DNA from: Oikopleura dioica
Taxonomy: Eukaryota; Chordata; Appendicularia; Copelata; Oikopleuridae
Reading direction: 5' to 3'
NCBI GenBank assembly: GCA_907165135.1
Contig: OU015569.1
Span: 3,968,001 to 4,032,000 of the forward strand
Length of the DNA stretch: 64,000 nucleotides
Notes under the pieces: generated by a model
What the model was told of the DNA's origin: nothing
Seen by the model: the letters and a program-made list of their open reading frames with translations, nothing else
The model's database searches: none
Shown: positions 23,310 to 35,624 of the stretch, in pieces
Layout: the number at the start of each line of letters is the position of its first letter
Numbering within the stretch: the first letter of the stretch is position 1
Program-made: the position numbers and the translations under genes

Positions 23310-26300
23310 ATGCTACTGCTAGCAGTGCTAGCAATAGCGATAAGGTATAAATATATATATACGGAGAAGATGAGAGATTAGTGTGATAAGAGATTCACTT
23401 TTGAGGAAAAAACGAAGTGAAAATTTTGTTCAGGCATGTGAGCTGTACGAAGAGGATAGACGTGAATTCTGGAGCTACTATTCTCAGGAAATGATTATTT
23501 TCATCGATCAAAATTATTTGAACCACACATGTTTTTTGAAAATTATCATCATAAAAAGTGGTGTAATTTCGCCTCGTATAGAAACGATACGCCTTGTATT
23601 TCTGCTGGAAGATGAAGGTCAAATCTTCGCACACAGCCGCTCGAATAATAACTTGTTCGCCTTTGGTATCACCAACTCAGTTGTTCAGTTGGTGCTTCAG
23701 TCAGGCTCTAATGTACAGACATTGACTCGGAGGCTCTCCTCCTCAAGAAGTCGCTATCAAGAGATTCTCATCACCTTTCCTCAATCAGGAACTGCCGTGC
23801 TTTCGGTCAATGGCGGAATTCCAGTTCAAATTACGCTTCCTCGCTTTCAACCACTCAATAACGTCGATCAAGGCTCAATAACAAGAATAGGAGCAGGAAG
23901 ACTCTTTGGCTTTGGACAGAGTGCTACTGGCTGCGTTCGCAAGCTTTACATTAATGGACGCGGAATAAATCTAGATTTTCTTTCCAGCTGCCCTCTCAGA
24001 AGAGTCGATGAATGTGCTCGCGAGTACTGCCTTTTTCCAGAAACTGAAGAGTGCTTTAAAACAACAGGTTTCCTATTCATTAGAAATTTTGCCAAAACGA
24101 CTAATAAGCTTGCGATCGAGAGATTTCTCTGAATTTTCAACGACGTAACATCGGCAGCATTGTTGAATTTTCTTCGAGCTCACAGTGGTATCTTCATGGA
24201 TTCAATATACAAGTAACAGCACCAGTCTCATTCCAGATTTCTCTTTCAACGTAACAATATTTTTTTTAATAAAATTTGCATATAAACTTAGTAATGCATC
24301 GTTTTATGAAGAAAACGAAACACCAGCCAGCTTTAATTTACCAGTTGGAAATCATAGACGATTTTTTATGTGGCCGATGATATCGAATCGAGTATTTTTC
24401 CATATCACAAGTGGAAGTATTTCAAGATTCCGTATTCTCGGAGGAAGAATAGACGAATGTCAGCTACAGAATGATTTGCCCGGCCGCAGCTGGTGGAAAC
24501 TTGCTAAAACAGCTATAAGCGGCCCTTCAACAGCATTTGATCTCTTCAGAAATTATGGTGTGATCAATGACGAAAATCAGCAAGCCAGAGTTTCTCAGAA
24601 CACTCTCAGCTACAAAAGCAAGCTCGTTGACGAGTGGCAAAGTCTGAATATACGAAGGTAGACTGATTTTCCCAGATTTTTGCTTAAAATTCACAATTTA
24701 GTTGTTTAACGTTTTATTTAGAGTTGAAGTCAATATCATGAGGGTGACGAATGGAGGACCAAGATTAGTCTATTCTGCAATATATGATGGTGAAGGCTCG
24801 TCAAAACTCAGCTGGATTGCAAACCTTCTCTTTGTTATAGTTGACATTGGAAACACGCCAGTTACTTCTTGGTCAGAGCTATCAACAAATTTTCCAGGAG
24901 ATATAGTCGAGTTTCATGCTTCGACAGTGAATTCAACAACTGAACTTCACTTTACAAGAGCTGGAGGTCGCTTTCGAGTTCAGGACATCAGCTGCCTACG
25001 GGACGGAATCCAGGCGGATGATCCATGTGCCGACCAGTGCATAACAGACACTAATTGCCAAGCGTTTCTGATTGGAACTCAGGGTAATTTGTTGATTAAT
25101 TTGACAGGAACCAACAAAGTCTAGGATGTTGCCTTCTTTCTTCATTTAATGAAACGATCGTTGGCTTTCTTACTCAAGCTGAGAGAGAACAAGGGATTGA
25201 AGAGTTTGATACGATATTTCAAAAGACCACGCAGCCGCCTATCAATGTTTGGCCAGAAGGCGCTTTTGACTCGACAGAGATGGAACGTGGATTCCAGTGC
25301 AGATTCAATGGTCCATTATCTGAGCAGAGAGAGCTAAATCTGCACGAAGTAGGATTCTGTAAAAAGAAACGACTCGTATATTTTAGGCGTTCAACTGCGA
25401 AGATGGCGAGATCGCGTCAACAGTTGTAAAATGTTCTGAACGGGGATCACGTGGACCTCGAATATTGCTGATATATTCAAACTACGGAAGGACTCATTCA
25501 AATAGAACCTGTCCTGAGTTAAGAAATATTCCTGATGTGGACTGTGTATCGCCCATGGTTTCCCGGTTTATCGAAAGTTCATGTAATGGAAAACAGCGCT
25601 GCCGTATTGACTTGCCCCTCCTCAAAGAAAATTATCTTGGGGAGCACTGTGATGTCAATGAGGCAATGTTTCTGGATGTTCAGTACAGATGCGAAGACAT
25701 TAGCCCAGCAGAAGCAATTGATTTTTCATCTCTTGATAGCATTCGAGAGACCCCATTGAGGTACTTTCTTGCGATAACTTAAAAACTTATCTTTTGATGA
25801 ATGAATATATTCATTGATATTTTAAGAGAGCTGTATTCCGATATTCTTCATATTGTTGCTGATCCAGAGGGAGAAGAACTTCAAAAAAAGGTTTTCCAAC
25901 TTAGAAATACACGAATAAGTAATCAATGCATTTACCACAAAAATATTACTAAGCAGATCATTAACAAAATTTTAAGAGCATAAATGATTCAATATCATTT
26001 ATTGATGCTGGCTTCCGTCTAACTATTAGTGTAATTGACCCAAAGGTTCTTACTTGTCTTATGTCGTTTTCCGTCCAGTTTATGTTGAGGAACGCACAAA
26101 GAAGGTTTGTCGAGAATATTCGTTCAGATTGACGAAGTTGCTGGTTCATGTCGCGAGAACGTCACAGCCTGCCTCGCTGAAGAAATCAAAGGAACCTCTT
26201 GGCCAACAAGCTACTGTGGATACATTAACACTTCATGTCCAGAAGGAACAGTTGGGACCGCATTCCGAGTCTGCGGACCCAACGGATGGGAAATGCCAGG

Positions 26301-29300
26301 AATGGGTTTTTCAAAATAAACTATGAATATGAATCAAGATATTAAAAAATTGTGGTGGAAATTCCAAGATGAGATTTGTCCCGTTGCGTTTCGCAGAGCA
26401 ATCCAGCTGCTGTAATTGGGACTATTGTCGACGATCCAGACTACTCGGCGGCGCAATTGGCACGTTTGCAAGCTGATTTTCTTGAGCCTGATCACGAAAT
26501 TTTCGGAGGCGATGTTGCTACATCAATCTTGATGATTGATACCTTGCTACAGCTCCAGAAAGCAGAGCTCGATGAAACGAATGATTTGGGAACGATAAAC
26601 AAGAAAGCTGTCCAGGATGCGTTCTGCCTTCTCTTTTTAAGGTTTTTTTTTCCTAGTACAGTTGACTCGCTATCCACAATTTAGACCCGCACAATTTGGC
26701 CCTTTTTTGAGAAATCGGAATAACAAAATAGGGCCAAATTGTGCGAGTGAACTGTATTATGAACGGTAAGTGAACGGGTAAAAGTTCACAGAAAACCTCG
26801 GATCCGCTGTATCTAATTTGATGGACGAGAAACATCTTGATGCATGGGAAGACATCCCTAAAGATCAATGGGCTGGCCGGGCCACTCAAGGAAGCGGTTA
26901 TCGTGATTAATTACCTTTATCTCCCTTTACGCATTTTAATATTAGTAATATTATATCACGAATATTATGCATAAATTAGATTTGATATAACCTTATAAAA
27001 GCGATTGAATTGTTGGAAGAGGCAGGTTTTTTACTGGCTCAGCAAGCTTTTGCAAAGTACAACGACTCCGACCGACCTGAGATCATTGAGGTTCACAGTT
27101 CTTATCCGAACACGGCCCTTCAAGTGGCATCAGTTTTGCCTGCAGGAGGAGACTTGCCAGATGAAATTCTTTTTCCCAACCAGACGATTCCTGTCCTCCC
27201 AGAAAATCACTGGGCCACTGAATCAGGCGAAATATGGGTCCCTGTCGACAAAAGCGACCAGGAAACAACACACCAACTCGTCTTTGCTGTCTATTCGAAT
27301 CTAGACGTTCTTTTTGGCGAAGAAATCGAGGCAAGCTTTTTTTCTGTCGATATCGACGAAGAAATAGGATTGTTTGCATTTTTACAAAACTTTATTATAA
27401 AAATCCATCAAGGAGATATAATATGCATTCATTCAAGATGAAAATGTTGCTTTCGACGAAGACACAGCAAACTCATCGACTACGCTTATGACGACACCTG
27501 GGATAACAGATGGTGGAAATAAAACAACTTGTCTCGTCTTGAACAATGGAACAGAGCGGTGTACAAGTAACGATGAGTCGAAGCCGCATTTGACCCTAAA
27601 CAGCCACATTATTTCTGCGACTTTGCGTCCGCCAAATAACGACTTTTTCCAGATCAAGTCCGTCCAGGGCTGGTTTGTATATTTAACATATTTTTAATCG
27701 ATCAAATGATTTGCAATCCATGAAAAGATACTGCTCAAGCATCAGCAGGCTGCGGCGCGAGATGGGGCCGGTCAGTGCGTTTACTGGAACACGACAGCAC
27801 TCCGCTGGTCGGCAGCGGGATGCAACGCAATCGAGAGCAATAAAACACACACGGTTTGTCGCTGCAATCATTTAACGCACTTCGCAATTTTGATGGATGT
27901 TAATGCCGTTACTGCCGTTATGGATGCAATCGACATATTGGTTCTCACGATAATCACAAGGATCGGACTCATTGTTTCCGTTGTTGCACTGGCCATGGCC
28001 ACGTTCTGCTTTACTTTTATCCCAAACATGAAAAACACCAGGACAATTATTCACAGGTAAGACGAATCACCAAAAAATTAACGATTTCATTTTCGCCTAA
28101 GGAATTTATCATTCTCTTTGTTGATCGCGGAAATTATATTTTTGCTTGGCATTGAATATCAAGAAGGCGAATCACCTGCTGTCTGTGGTGTTATCGCCGG
28201 CTTCATTCATTACTCTTTCTTGGCTGCATTCAGCTGGATGGCACTTGAAGGAACACGAGTTTGCAAGACAACTTAGTTGATGTATTTTCTCGATTCAACA
28301 AGAAAAAAAAATAGCGTAGACAAGATGCATTACAGATATCTAGAGAATATCTCGTCAGTATCATTGATCATAATTTTAATGGAATATAATTATCCTAAAC
28401 TAGCTTATCAATAAACTCGTTTTCAAGGAATTCATTTATATCTTTCGCTAAACCAAGTTTTTAACGTCGATAATCCAGACAAAATGCATTATTACTACGG
28501 CTTTGGATATGCGTTGCCATTGATTATTGTTGGAATAACCTCTTTAGGAAGGGCGCTGGCACTATTTTCTGGAAAGCTATGCAATTTGGAAGTAAACGTG
28601 GCGAAGTTCTCGTAACTTGGAGTCCTGAAAATAAATCTAGCCCGAGCTTTAAAATCGAAAATTATCGTGCGCAGCAATCCGCCCTGTTCAGTCAAATATG
28701 ATCATTACGGTGATCCAGAGCGTGGACATTGTTGGATTAAAGCAAATGAATTCATGATCTGGAGCTTTGCCGGACCCGTCATACTCGTCGCACTCATCAA
28801 TTTCGTTTTTCTGGTGTCGGCGCTGCGAGTCGTCGCCACCCATCGCAAGCACTCCACTAGATCGGCTTCAAAGCTAAGCACATGGTCAGGCTGGATTAAA
28901 TCGAGTGTCGTCCTACTCAGGCAAGTTCTATTAATGGAATGGTCGTATTTATTTTCTAGTTTACTCGGTATAACATGGGGCCTTGGAGTTTTCTTCGTCA
29001 ACGTCGAAACAACTTTTGTGGCGTATCTCTTTACAATAACTAATTCACTACAAGGTAAGAACATGATAGCAACTGCTATGAACCCTCATAAATATCACAT
29101 GCTCGCACAAAAACATTCTAGCGTAGCTGGATTTTACATCTTTTAAAAACATACGATTATACGATAGAAAACATACTACTGCTCCAGATAATTCTTCTTC
29201 ATGAGTCAGGAATTATGAAATGAGAAATTTGCTTAATAATCTGTTAATAATCGACGAAGAACTTCGACCGAAGAAGGTTGATGTACACTTTCTGAGCGTT

Positions 29301-30386
29301 TCGGAAGTTTCGCTACGGAGAAGGCGCTCTAGAGCCGTGGAATGAGCGGTAACTTTTCGCGTTTATTGGAGAGTGATCACCGACGGCTCACGTCATGCCT
29401 GTTTATCTGACACTTCCGGGAGCTTTCTTGGTCGACTTATTAGACTTTCTTGAAGATCATTAGTAATGTGCTGTGTGTTAAGGTCTCTTCATCTTCATTT
29501 TCCACTGCGCAATGAACGAGAAGCTGATAATCGAGTTGAGCCGACTAACAAAACGAAGCAGATTCTGTCCAGCTTTCGTCCAGAACCGATACGATCTCAG
29601 AAAGTGGAGACCGTCCAGTAGCAGCTCCCAGTACGTAATGAAAGCTGTATTCTAGAGTGTGTTTCTCTTACTGCTAGTTACACTCTCGAAAGGTTTTTTG
29701 GTTAACGTTTAATGATAGAGGAACGTCAAGTGGGACTCGGCGTACGATTTCATCCAAATTGTCGGTGAACCCCTCGTCTAGCGGCCTCGGCGTACTCGAC
29801 GACACTTATTTCCATTCCGTCACCTTGCCTGCTGACCAAAGCAACATCGGACAAGAAGATTTACAGCCACGCAAGTGAGTCTGCTTTCATACGGCTTTTC
29901 CTTCTAAACGCTTGTTCCGCGTAAAGCGGAAATAAAAAGCTTGATCGAGCGAGTACTTTTCTCTCAAGTTTTAAGGACTTCCCGGAAAGCTTTTATACTT
30001 GGCTACATTACTCAGTCATGCGGGTTCGAATATAATGAAAATTATATTTGAATTAATTTCATTTCCAAAATAGTCAGAAAATAACAAATTAATTTTTAGA
30101 AGAACAGCGATAAGTCGAAAAGAACCCAAATGGGTTCGAAACTCGGAACAATTCAACGAAGAAATTGATAAAACAGGCAACATTTAGACATTTTTAATAA
30201 ATGTTCACGAATTTCAGTTGGCCCGACTGGGATGATCAACAAAGCCTTTGACGGGAAAATTGAAGAATCGACAGTTTCCCCGTAAGTGAGGATCATTAAG
30301 TTCCTAAGCTTATGAGTTTAAGCTCTGTTGCAATGGCTGGGCGAATTTCAACGATGCACCTGGTGGAGGAACAAAGTGCCCTGTGA
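23310..30386 (+). CDS. latrophilin-like adhesion GPCR with laminin-G-like domains
   Basis: Twenty-five exons join in one frame, about 1552 residues; key boundaries are 23310-23344, 23559-24067, 25387-25760, 26128-26289, 27728-28056, 28960-29054 and 30323-30386. In order: signal peptide ([11 protein letters not shown]); laminin-G-like domain (about 35-185) with a short Cys-rich unit; a second LamG-like region (to about 490); SUEL lectin domain (about 550-640, [12 protein letters not shown]); hormone-receptor motif ([16 protein letters not shown]); GAIN domain; GPS site CRCNHL^THFAILM; 7TM with latrophilin-like [13 protein letters not shown] and [14 protein letters not shown]; tail ending QSAL, a possible PDZ ligand. 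The 7TM and GPS match latrophilins closely; the LamG part is unlike them. Ten of 24 introns have GA, GG or GC donors. Confidence 0.85.
26659..26754. mobile_element. 96-bp TA-flanked MITE in a receptor intron
   Basis: Left end CAGTTGACTCGC and right end, in reverse complement CAGTTCACTCGC, are terminal inverted repeats flanked by TA at 26657-26658 and 26755-26756. The inner arms (CACAATTTGGCCC and GGGCCAAATTGTG) also pair. It has the CAGT/TA signature of Tc1/mariner/pogo elements. It sits inside the adhesion-GPCR intron 26616-26784. Confidence 0.65.
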
Positions 30387-31895
30387 AATTAAGGTCGACC
30401 CTTTTAAGCTTAAAGAGACTCTTCGAAAACATTCAATTAAAACAGCCTCTTTCTCTCTCTCTGTACATTACTCTGTCTAAAATCAAAAATTCAACTTGAC
30501 CTCAGTCTAAAATTTAGACTCTAAATAATTTGCTGATGATTTCGAACATCGCTTCTCTTCATTTATAATTCCAAAGAATCGTTCTTTCTGAGAGCGATAA
30601 GTTATCGCGGATAAATCGGCAATCGCCATGTGCACTTTGCGTTTGAATATTTCCAGTCTAAAATGCACATCATTGCAAAAGATTCATTGCGAACAGAGCT
30701 TTCTTTGAACTATCGATCATTTAAATTTGATAGAAGGGCGACTATAGAATACGGCATTATCATTTCAAGCACCTGACAGGAGAGTTGCTGATCTAGAATT
30801 TTCGTTCGCTGGATAACTCACATCCTAATGCAATTTTTCGTTCAAATCAACCAAAATACGAATTTGAGAGCTCCGTTCAAGATATAATCTCCCTTACATT
30901 AGATAAGACTCCGTCGTAAAACTGTTTCTAGCTATTAAGTTTTTCTCAGATACAGTTCCGAGCATCAAAAAAAAAAATAATGGCTAAATCGTTGTTGACA
31001 CCATTAGCCACTCACTTCTTATTTGACCTAAAATGTGCATTGATTGTGGCCACTCAGATCGAATTAGCTTTTATGAGTATTTCTACTCTAAAAGCTAACT
31101 GGTTGACAAATGCATAATTGAAAAGTTGTTCACTTGAAAGCTCTTATCGTAGACATTAAGGCTTTTTGAACGGCCCTACAGTGCATGAGTGGAAACGCGC
31201 AATTAGAAACATCTAGCTTCTTTAATATTCCAGTGTGAGTATTGTCTGCATTAATATTCGCTCTCGATACCTTCATTATTAAGTGCAGCACTTTAAAAGC
31301 AATTCCTAGCAGGAAAGTCAAAAGATCGAGAAGAGCAAATGCGATTTTGTCTCCTGTTTATCGCGAGTTTATCGCACGGCGCATTCTATGGGCTAGAAGG
31401 AACGGACTTCATTTTTAAGATTAGTCGTTTGAACTCAAAGAGAAAAAATCTAAGTAGTGCCTCGTCCGCTCTGCTTATTGAGGAAGCAATGAGTTCAGAG
31501 CTCTTGAAATTTAATGGCGGCGCTCACTAGAGCCCAAAGAGCGTAACATCAAATTGAGAAAGCATCAGTCCTGCTCATTCTAGAATCTGTCCTAGATACA
31601 CTTAAAAATGCTTATAAAACGTACATTCATTTCAGTCCTCGCAAGTTTCAAATCCACAAGGTAAGAGACAAAAAAAAAAGCTCGAAACCTTCAAAATGGG
31701 TTAAGGTTGGGCAACGTATGATAAGCGACGATTTGGCGGTTCGAATTCGGAAGATCTTCTTATCCCACAACGCGCACCGCCCAAGTTGTTGTATAAAAAT
31801 TATTTGTCTGCATAAAACACTCACAAAATTCCATATGCACATGTTGTTTTAAACTCCAATAAATTATCTGGTACATCCGAGTTCATTTGGGTTAA
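30387..31895. other. gene-free stretch between convergent genes
   Basis: 3' flanks of the adhesion GPCR and of the minus-strand gene. Holds a CT-rich run near 30450-30465, a small palindrome (AGTCTAAA...TTTAGACT) near 30510, and a compact hairpin near 31066-31103. No coding frame. Confidence 0.4.
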
Positions 31896-33239
31896 TTATG
31901 ATTTGAACTTTGCGGCGGTGGGGGACGTGTACCAGGTCTTTGTGGGACTAAGACGGTTCACGTGTCGAAATCTGCAGACCTTCTATGATGCGATGAACTA
32001 ATCACTTGATTAAGATGCCCAGGTTCCTTGAAGAGGCAATTATTTGAGCGCGCACCTGTAACAGCTATTGCCTAAACGCAACCAAGGGTCTTGATTAGAG
32101 ATGTGATCCGACGCGATCGCAATCCCTCCACATGCTGACCATTTGCGGTCGCCAATCAAAAACCACACAAACTTCCATCAATTCCACCGGCGAAGCTATA
32201 ATTTCCCAGGCCCGGGCAAACTACAGTGAATCCCATCTTTCCAATCGCATCCACCAAACATAACACGCGGAAAAGTTTGGACGAAATTGACTTTTTGATA
32301 TAAATTCTGGCGGCAGGTCCAATATCAAGTTTGGACTCGGATGTCGTCTTCCGCTTGCCAAGGTTTGAAAACAATCGGCCATTGGAAAATTTGCTTCTAA
32401 ATCTGCCTTCAGTGCGGCTGCTTGACAAAAAGTCTACACATACTGATGCATCCCAAAATATTACTATTTGAAATTAAATTTCATCAACGTCAGTCGATCT
32501 AAATCAAGGTACAACCAATTTGAATTACGAACGATCAGCGCTTCATCCATGAGGTGCTATTGCTTAACCCTTACAAGCCGGGGTCGTCGAAAATAGCGAG
32601 CAAGGCGCAATTACGTGCTTTATTCCGAAATGAAGAATAAGACACTCTAACAAATAGATGAGTGAGACGGGGTTCAAAGTGCCACTGCTTCTTTTGAACA
32701 TCCTCGAGTGAGCTGTCTTTACCAAGAAGGAAATCCGCAACTGGAGAAACATGAATCGCGTCTGGCATCGCTTGCTTTTGTAAGAGTTTATTCGCGCACT
32801 TTGGGTCTCGAGGAAAGGGCAAGTGACGTTTTGAGTAAATCAGATTAGTTCACTCACTGGTAGAACATGTCCTTATCACAATGTTTGAAATTGGTCGATA
32901 AGGGCGGAATCACCCGTTCCAAGGGGGCGCTTTTTCGACTGAACGAACGAATACAGTTTGTCGCTGGTCGGAACCACGGCGAACTCGCCGCTGGAATTTA
33001 GTGAACTTTCCAGAAAGCAACTCAAAACCGAAATTTGAAATGAGTGATTACGTTCAGTTGAAAAACATCGTCAAGTGAAACATATCCTTAGCTAATCATC
33101 ACGAGCTCACCCAAAACGAGAAGGAAATGAGTGCCCACCTGCAAAATTATGTAAACACGTGTAGGCCCTCTTTAATAAATACCCTTCAAAAGCGAAGTCC
33201 TCCTGCTTCAAATTACCATACGATTCCAAAATTAGTCAT
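31896..33239 (-). CDS. unrecognised eight-exon gene, candidate secreted or membrane protein
   Basis: Eight exons (33217-33239, 33112-33138, 32914-33005, 32652-32806, 32489-32556, 32173-32420, 32056-32134, 31896-31971) keep one frame to a stop at 31896, about 255 residues. The first two exons read as a signal peptide (MTNFGIVWWALISFSF). Later segments are protein-like: VVPTSDKLYSFVQSKKR, MPDAIHVSPVADFLLGKD, GPAARIYIKKS, MGFTVVCPGLGNYSFAGG, and a C-terminal SPTKTWYTSP. Five cysteines, no obvious transmembrane helix after the N-terminus. Six introns are GT-AG of 38-107 nt; the second (33006-33111) keeps frame only with a GG donor one base upstream of a GT. I do not recognise the family. It could be taxon restricted. 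Confidence 0.6.
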
Positions 33240-33340
33240 TCGGTATTCTTATTCTAGTAGTTAAAAGTGATTGAAAAAGCACTTACGTAAGCGAGTACGT
33301 TGATATTTCCGGGCTGAAATTTTCGAGCGGAAGCGATTAA
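33240..33340. other. short upstream flank
   Basis: 5' flank of the eight-exon gene. Nothing further seen. Confidence 0.3.
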
Positions 33341-33726
33341 GGGGGTAGAAACAGCTTTTTTCAGAAAAAGGCGATTTTTGACCGGCGATACAGACAAGAG
33401 AATCTTACATTTTCAAATTTTCTCTTCAGTTTTAGATAGATACATCTAAGATCTAGGAACATCTCCGTTGAAATTTGTTTTAGTCATCAATTATTTGAGA
33501 AAGCGGGCTCAGAAGCAACTCATCTCTCCGAAATTCTCGATTTTCGCCAGTTTTCAAACACGAATATCTCGAGTCACCTGATAGTTAAACAAATTTCATT
33601 CACAGTTTTGTGAACCTCAACCCCTTTTCTAGGAGCATTTATGAGGAATTTCCGTTCACATAAATAAATCTTATGTTTCCTTTTATGTAGCTACAGTACA
33701 AAATCGAGAAAGCTGTTTCTACCCCC
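33341..33726. mobile_element. 386-bp TTAA-flanked MITE
   Basis: GGGGGTAGAAACAGCTTTTT at the left pairs with AAAGCTGTTTCTACCCCC at the right. TTAA stands on both sides (33337-33340 and 33727-33730). TTAA target-site preference is typical of piggyBac-type elements. There is no ORF, so it is non-autonomous. The interior is AT-rich and unrelated to the second TTAA element at 48.7 kb. Confidence 0.7.
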
Positions 33727-34374
33727 TTAAGCGACGGATGCAATTTTCGCTATGTCCGAGCTGAGAAGATTTCGTGGACATTGCTTACTTGATCAGAATA
33801 ATGGTTTTCCGGAGGCGCGTCACTTGGGGAAGTTTTCGGAAACGCGTCGTTTGTTACACTGTGTTCCTAGTGGCTACAGTCACAAATTACAGTCGACGAG
33901 TTTCAGGCAATTCAGAGCCCAAAGCATCGAACAAGTTATTTTTCGCGGAAGAAGGGCGACTAATAGGGTTTCGTATTTAGAATGACTTGGACGGGAGAAC
34001 GGAAAGGCGTAACGCGTGATTTTGTTGTTTGGATGTACTGCTTAATCGTCCAAGCCTTAGCGAAAACGGTACAGCGCAGAGCGGATTTGCGTCTCATTAT
34101 CAAGCAGGAGCTTTTCAAAGCCTCCACCCGTGGTCGGATATTTGGTCGGCCTTACTCCGGTATTCTCGGCCAGCGCATTATTCACGTTTCCGATTCTCTC
34201 ACTCGAAGCATTATAATTTATAAAGAGTTTAAAAAAATATTTAAACTAAGAATTTTTTTGTTTTATTAAAATAACATTACAGAGAGATACTTATTTTTAA
34301 CAAGCGCCAGAAATGAAAATATAAATGAAATCAGCAAGTTACTTTTTTCTATTTAAATTGACAACTCATATTAC

Positions 34375-34836
34375 ATGACTTACTTTGGTGGAAAAAGTTC
34401 ACTCCCAGTAGTCAAAACAAATAATTCACCGTTTTTCGCCACATTTTTGGAAAAAGTATCATTTTCATTATTTACTGCTTCAGATTTCATAACACGCGTG
34501 AATTTAGGCAACAGGCAGAGCGCGCAAAACTCCAGCCTCGCGCTAATAATGTTTGATAAGAGGTTTGAAAACGTACTCCCCAAGACGACTCGTCCTCGCC
34601 ATTACTGTATTGATGCAAGCGAAAGGGTGCCAAATGTGAAATGTGAAAGTTTAAAATTTCTAACTTTTGGGAGTTTGGAAGAATTGCTTGTAAATGTAGA
34701 AAGGATTAGCCGCTTGCTTAAACAAATAGAGATGTGGATAATCCAGGCTGAAGACAAGTTTCGACCATTGTTTCTTGAAGCCTGTTACACATTATCTAGA
34801 ATAAAAGAGCTAGCTAGAAAATCGAATAAGTGCTGA
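34375..34836 (+). CDS. hypothetical 153-residue ORF
   Basis: Single open frame. The second half looks protein-like and helical (SLEELLVNVERISRLLKQ, then DKFRPLFLEACYTLSRI). The first half is Phe/Ser rich and less convincing. No promoter, splice or family support. It may be a small gene, an exon of a missed gene, or chance. Confidence 0.25.
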   Translation: MTYFGGKSSLPVVKTNNSPFFATFLEKVSFSLFTASDFITRVNLGNRQSAQNSSLALIMFDKRFENVLPKTTRPRHYCIDASERVPNVKCESLKFLTFGSLEELLVNVERISRLLKQIEMWIIQAEDKFRPLFLEACYTLSRIKELARKSNKC

Positions 34837-35592
34837 TTTGATTCATATAAAATAATCTTTTTGACAGATGATAATTACAGTCAGTTACTAGCTATTTACA
34901 TCTATAACTGGTTCATGCATAATTTCTACTAGACGCACGTCGTGTTTCAAAAGTGTGAACATGTTTGCGCCACGAATAAATGCATATCAAACTAGGCGAG
35001 GATTTTGAAGGGAAAAAGGGCGCGGGAAGCGAACACCAATCGCGAATAGACTAATCCCGAAAGAGGCTGCAATCAAAGGGCTTCACCAACCAAAGGGCAC
35101 ACTATAGTTTTTGAAGATTACTCAAAAGCTAAGTTGGGTGTTTAGAAGGGCAGGGGCCTTATCCGGTGACTGCACGTTGCCTTTCTAAATAAACGGCTGA
35201 CCCCAGAGATCAAACTTTCGTATCTGCGCAGAGCTCTGATACTGCCAACCATTATTTTCGCTTTATGAAATTTGGCTACTGCGACGAATGTTCTATTGAC
35301 GAAGCACGTGACTCATCCCCTTTGCGCGCCGCTTGAGCAAATGCTCACTCAGTCGACTTTTCCATTCTTTCTTCTTTTAGAAAATCGGGATGAAAGCGGC
35401 GCTCTCCGCCACAGTTCCGATCCGTTCACCGCCACCCAGTTCTAACCAAACCACCATGTCTAGCTTCTCCCTAAAATTCATGAATCCTGCTTCTTAAGGG
35501 TGTCGACCATTTGTTGGACAGATTTTGTTTTGCAAATCTTAGCTAACCTGAGTTATTTGTTTCTTCTTAGAACTATTTTTCGACTATTTTAT

Positions 35593-35624
35593 GGTTAGGG
35601 TTAGGGTTAGAGTTAGGGTCAGGG
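35593..35624. repeat. interstitial telomere-like (TTAGGG) tract
   Basis: GGTTAGGGTTAGGGTTAGAG followed by TTAGGGTCAGGG: about five tandem TTAGGG-type units, two with a base change. It is isolated, far from any end seen here. Such tracts can come from double-strand-break repair with telomeric DNA or from an old fusion. Confidence 0.75.

Noticed and set aside
23383-24132. 250-codon continuous ORF across the first part of the receptor
   Set aside because: It reads through a probable GA-AG intron (23488-23558) and a GT-AG intron after 24067; the spliced model fits laminin-G and keeps the signal peptide in frame.
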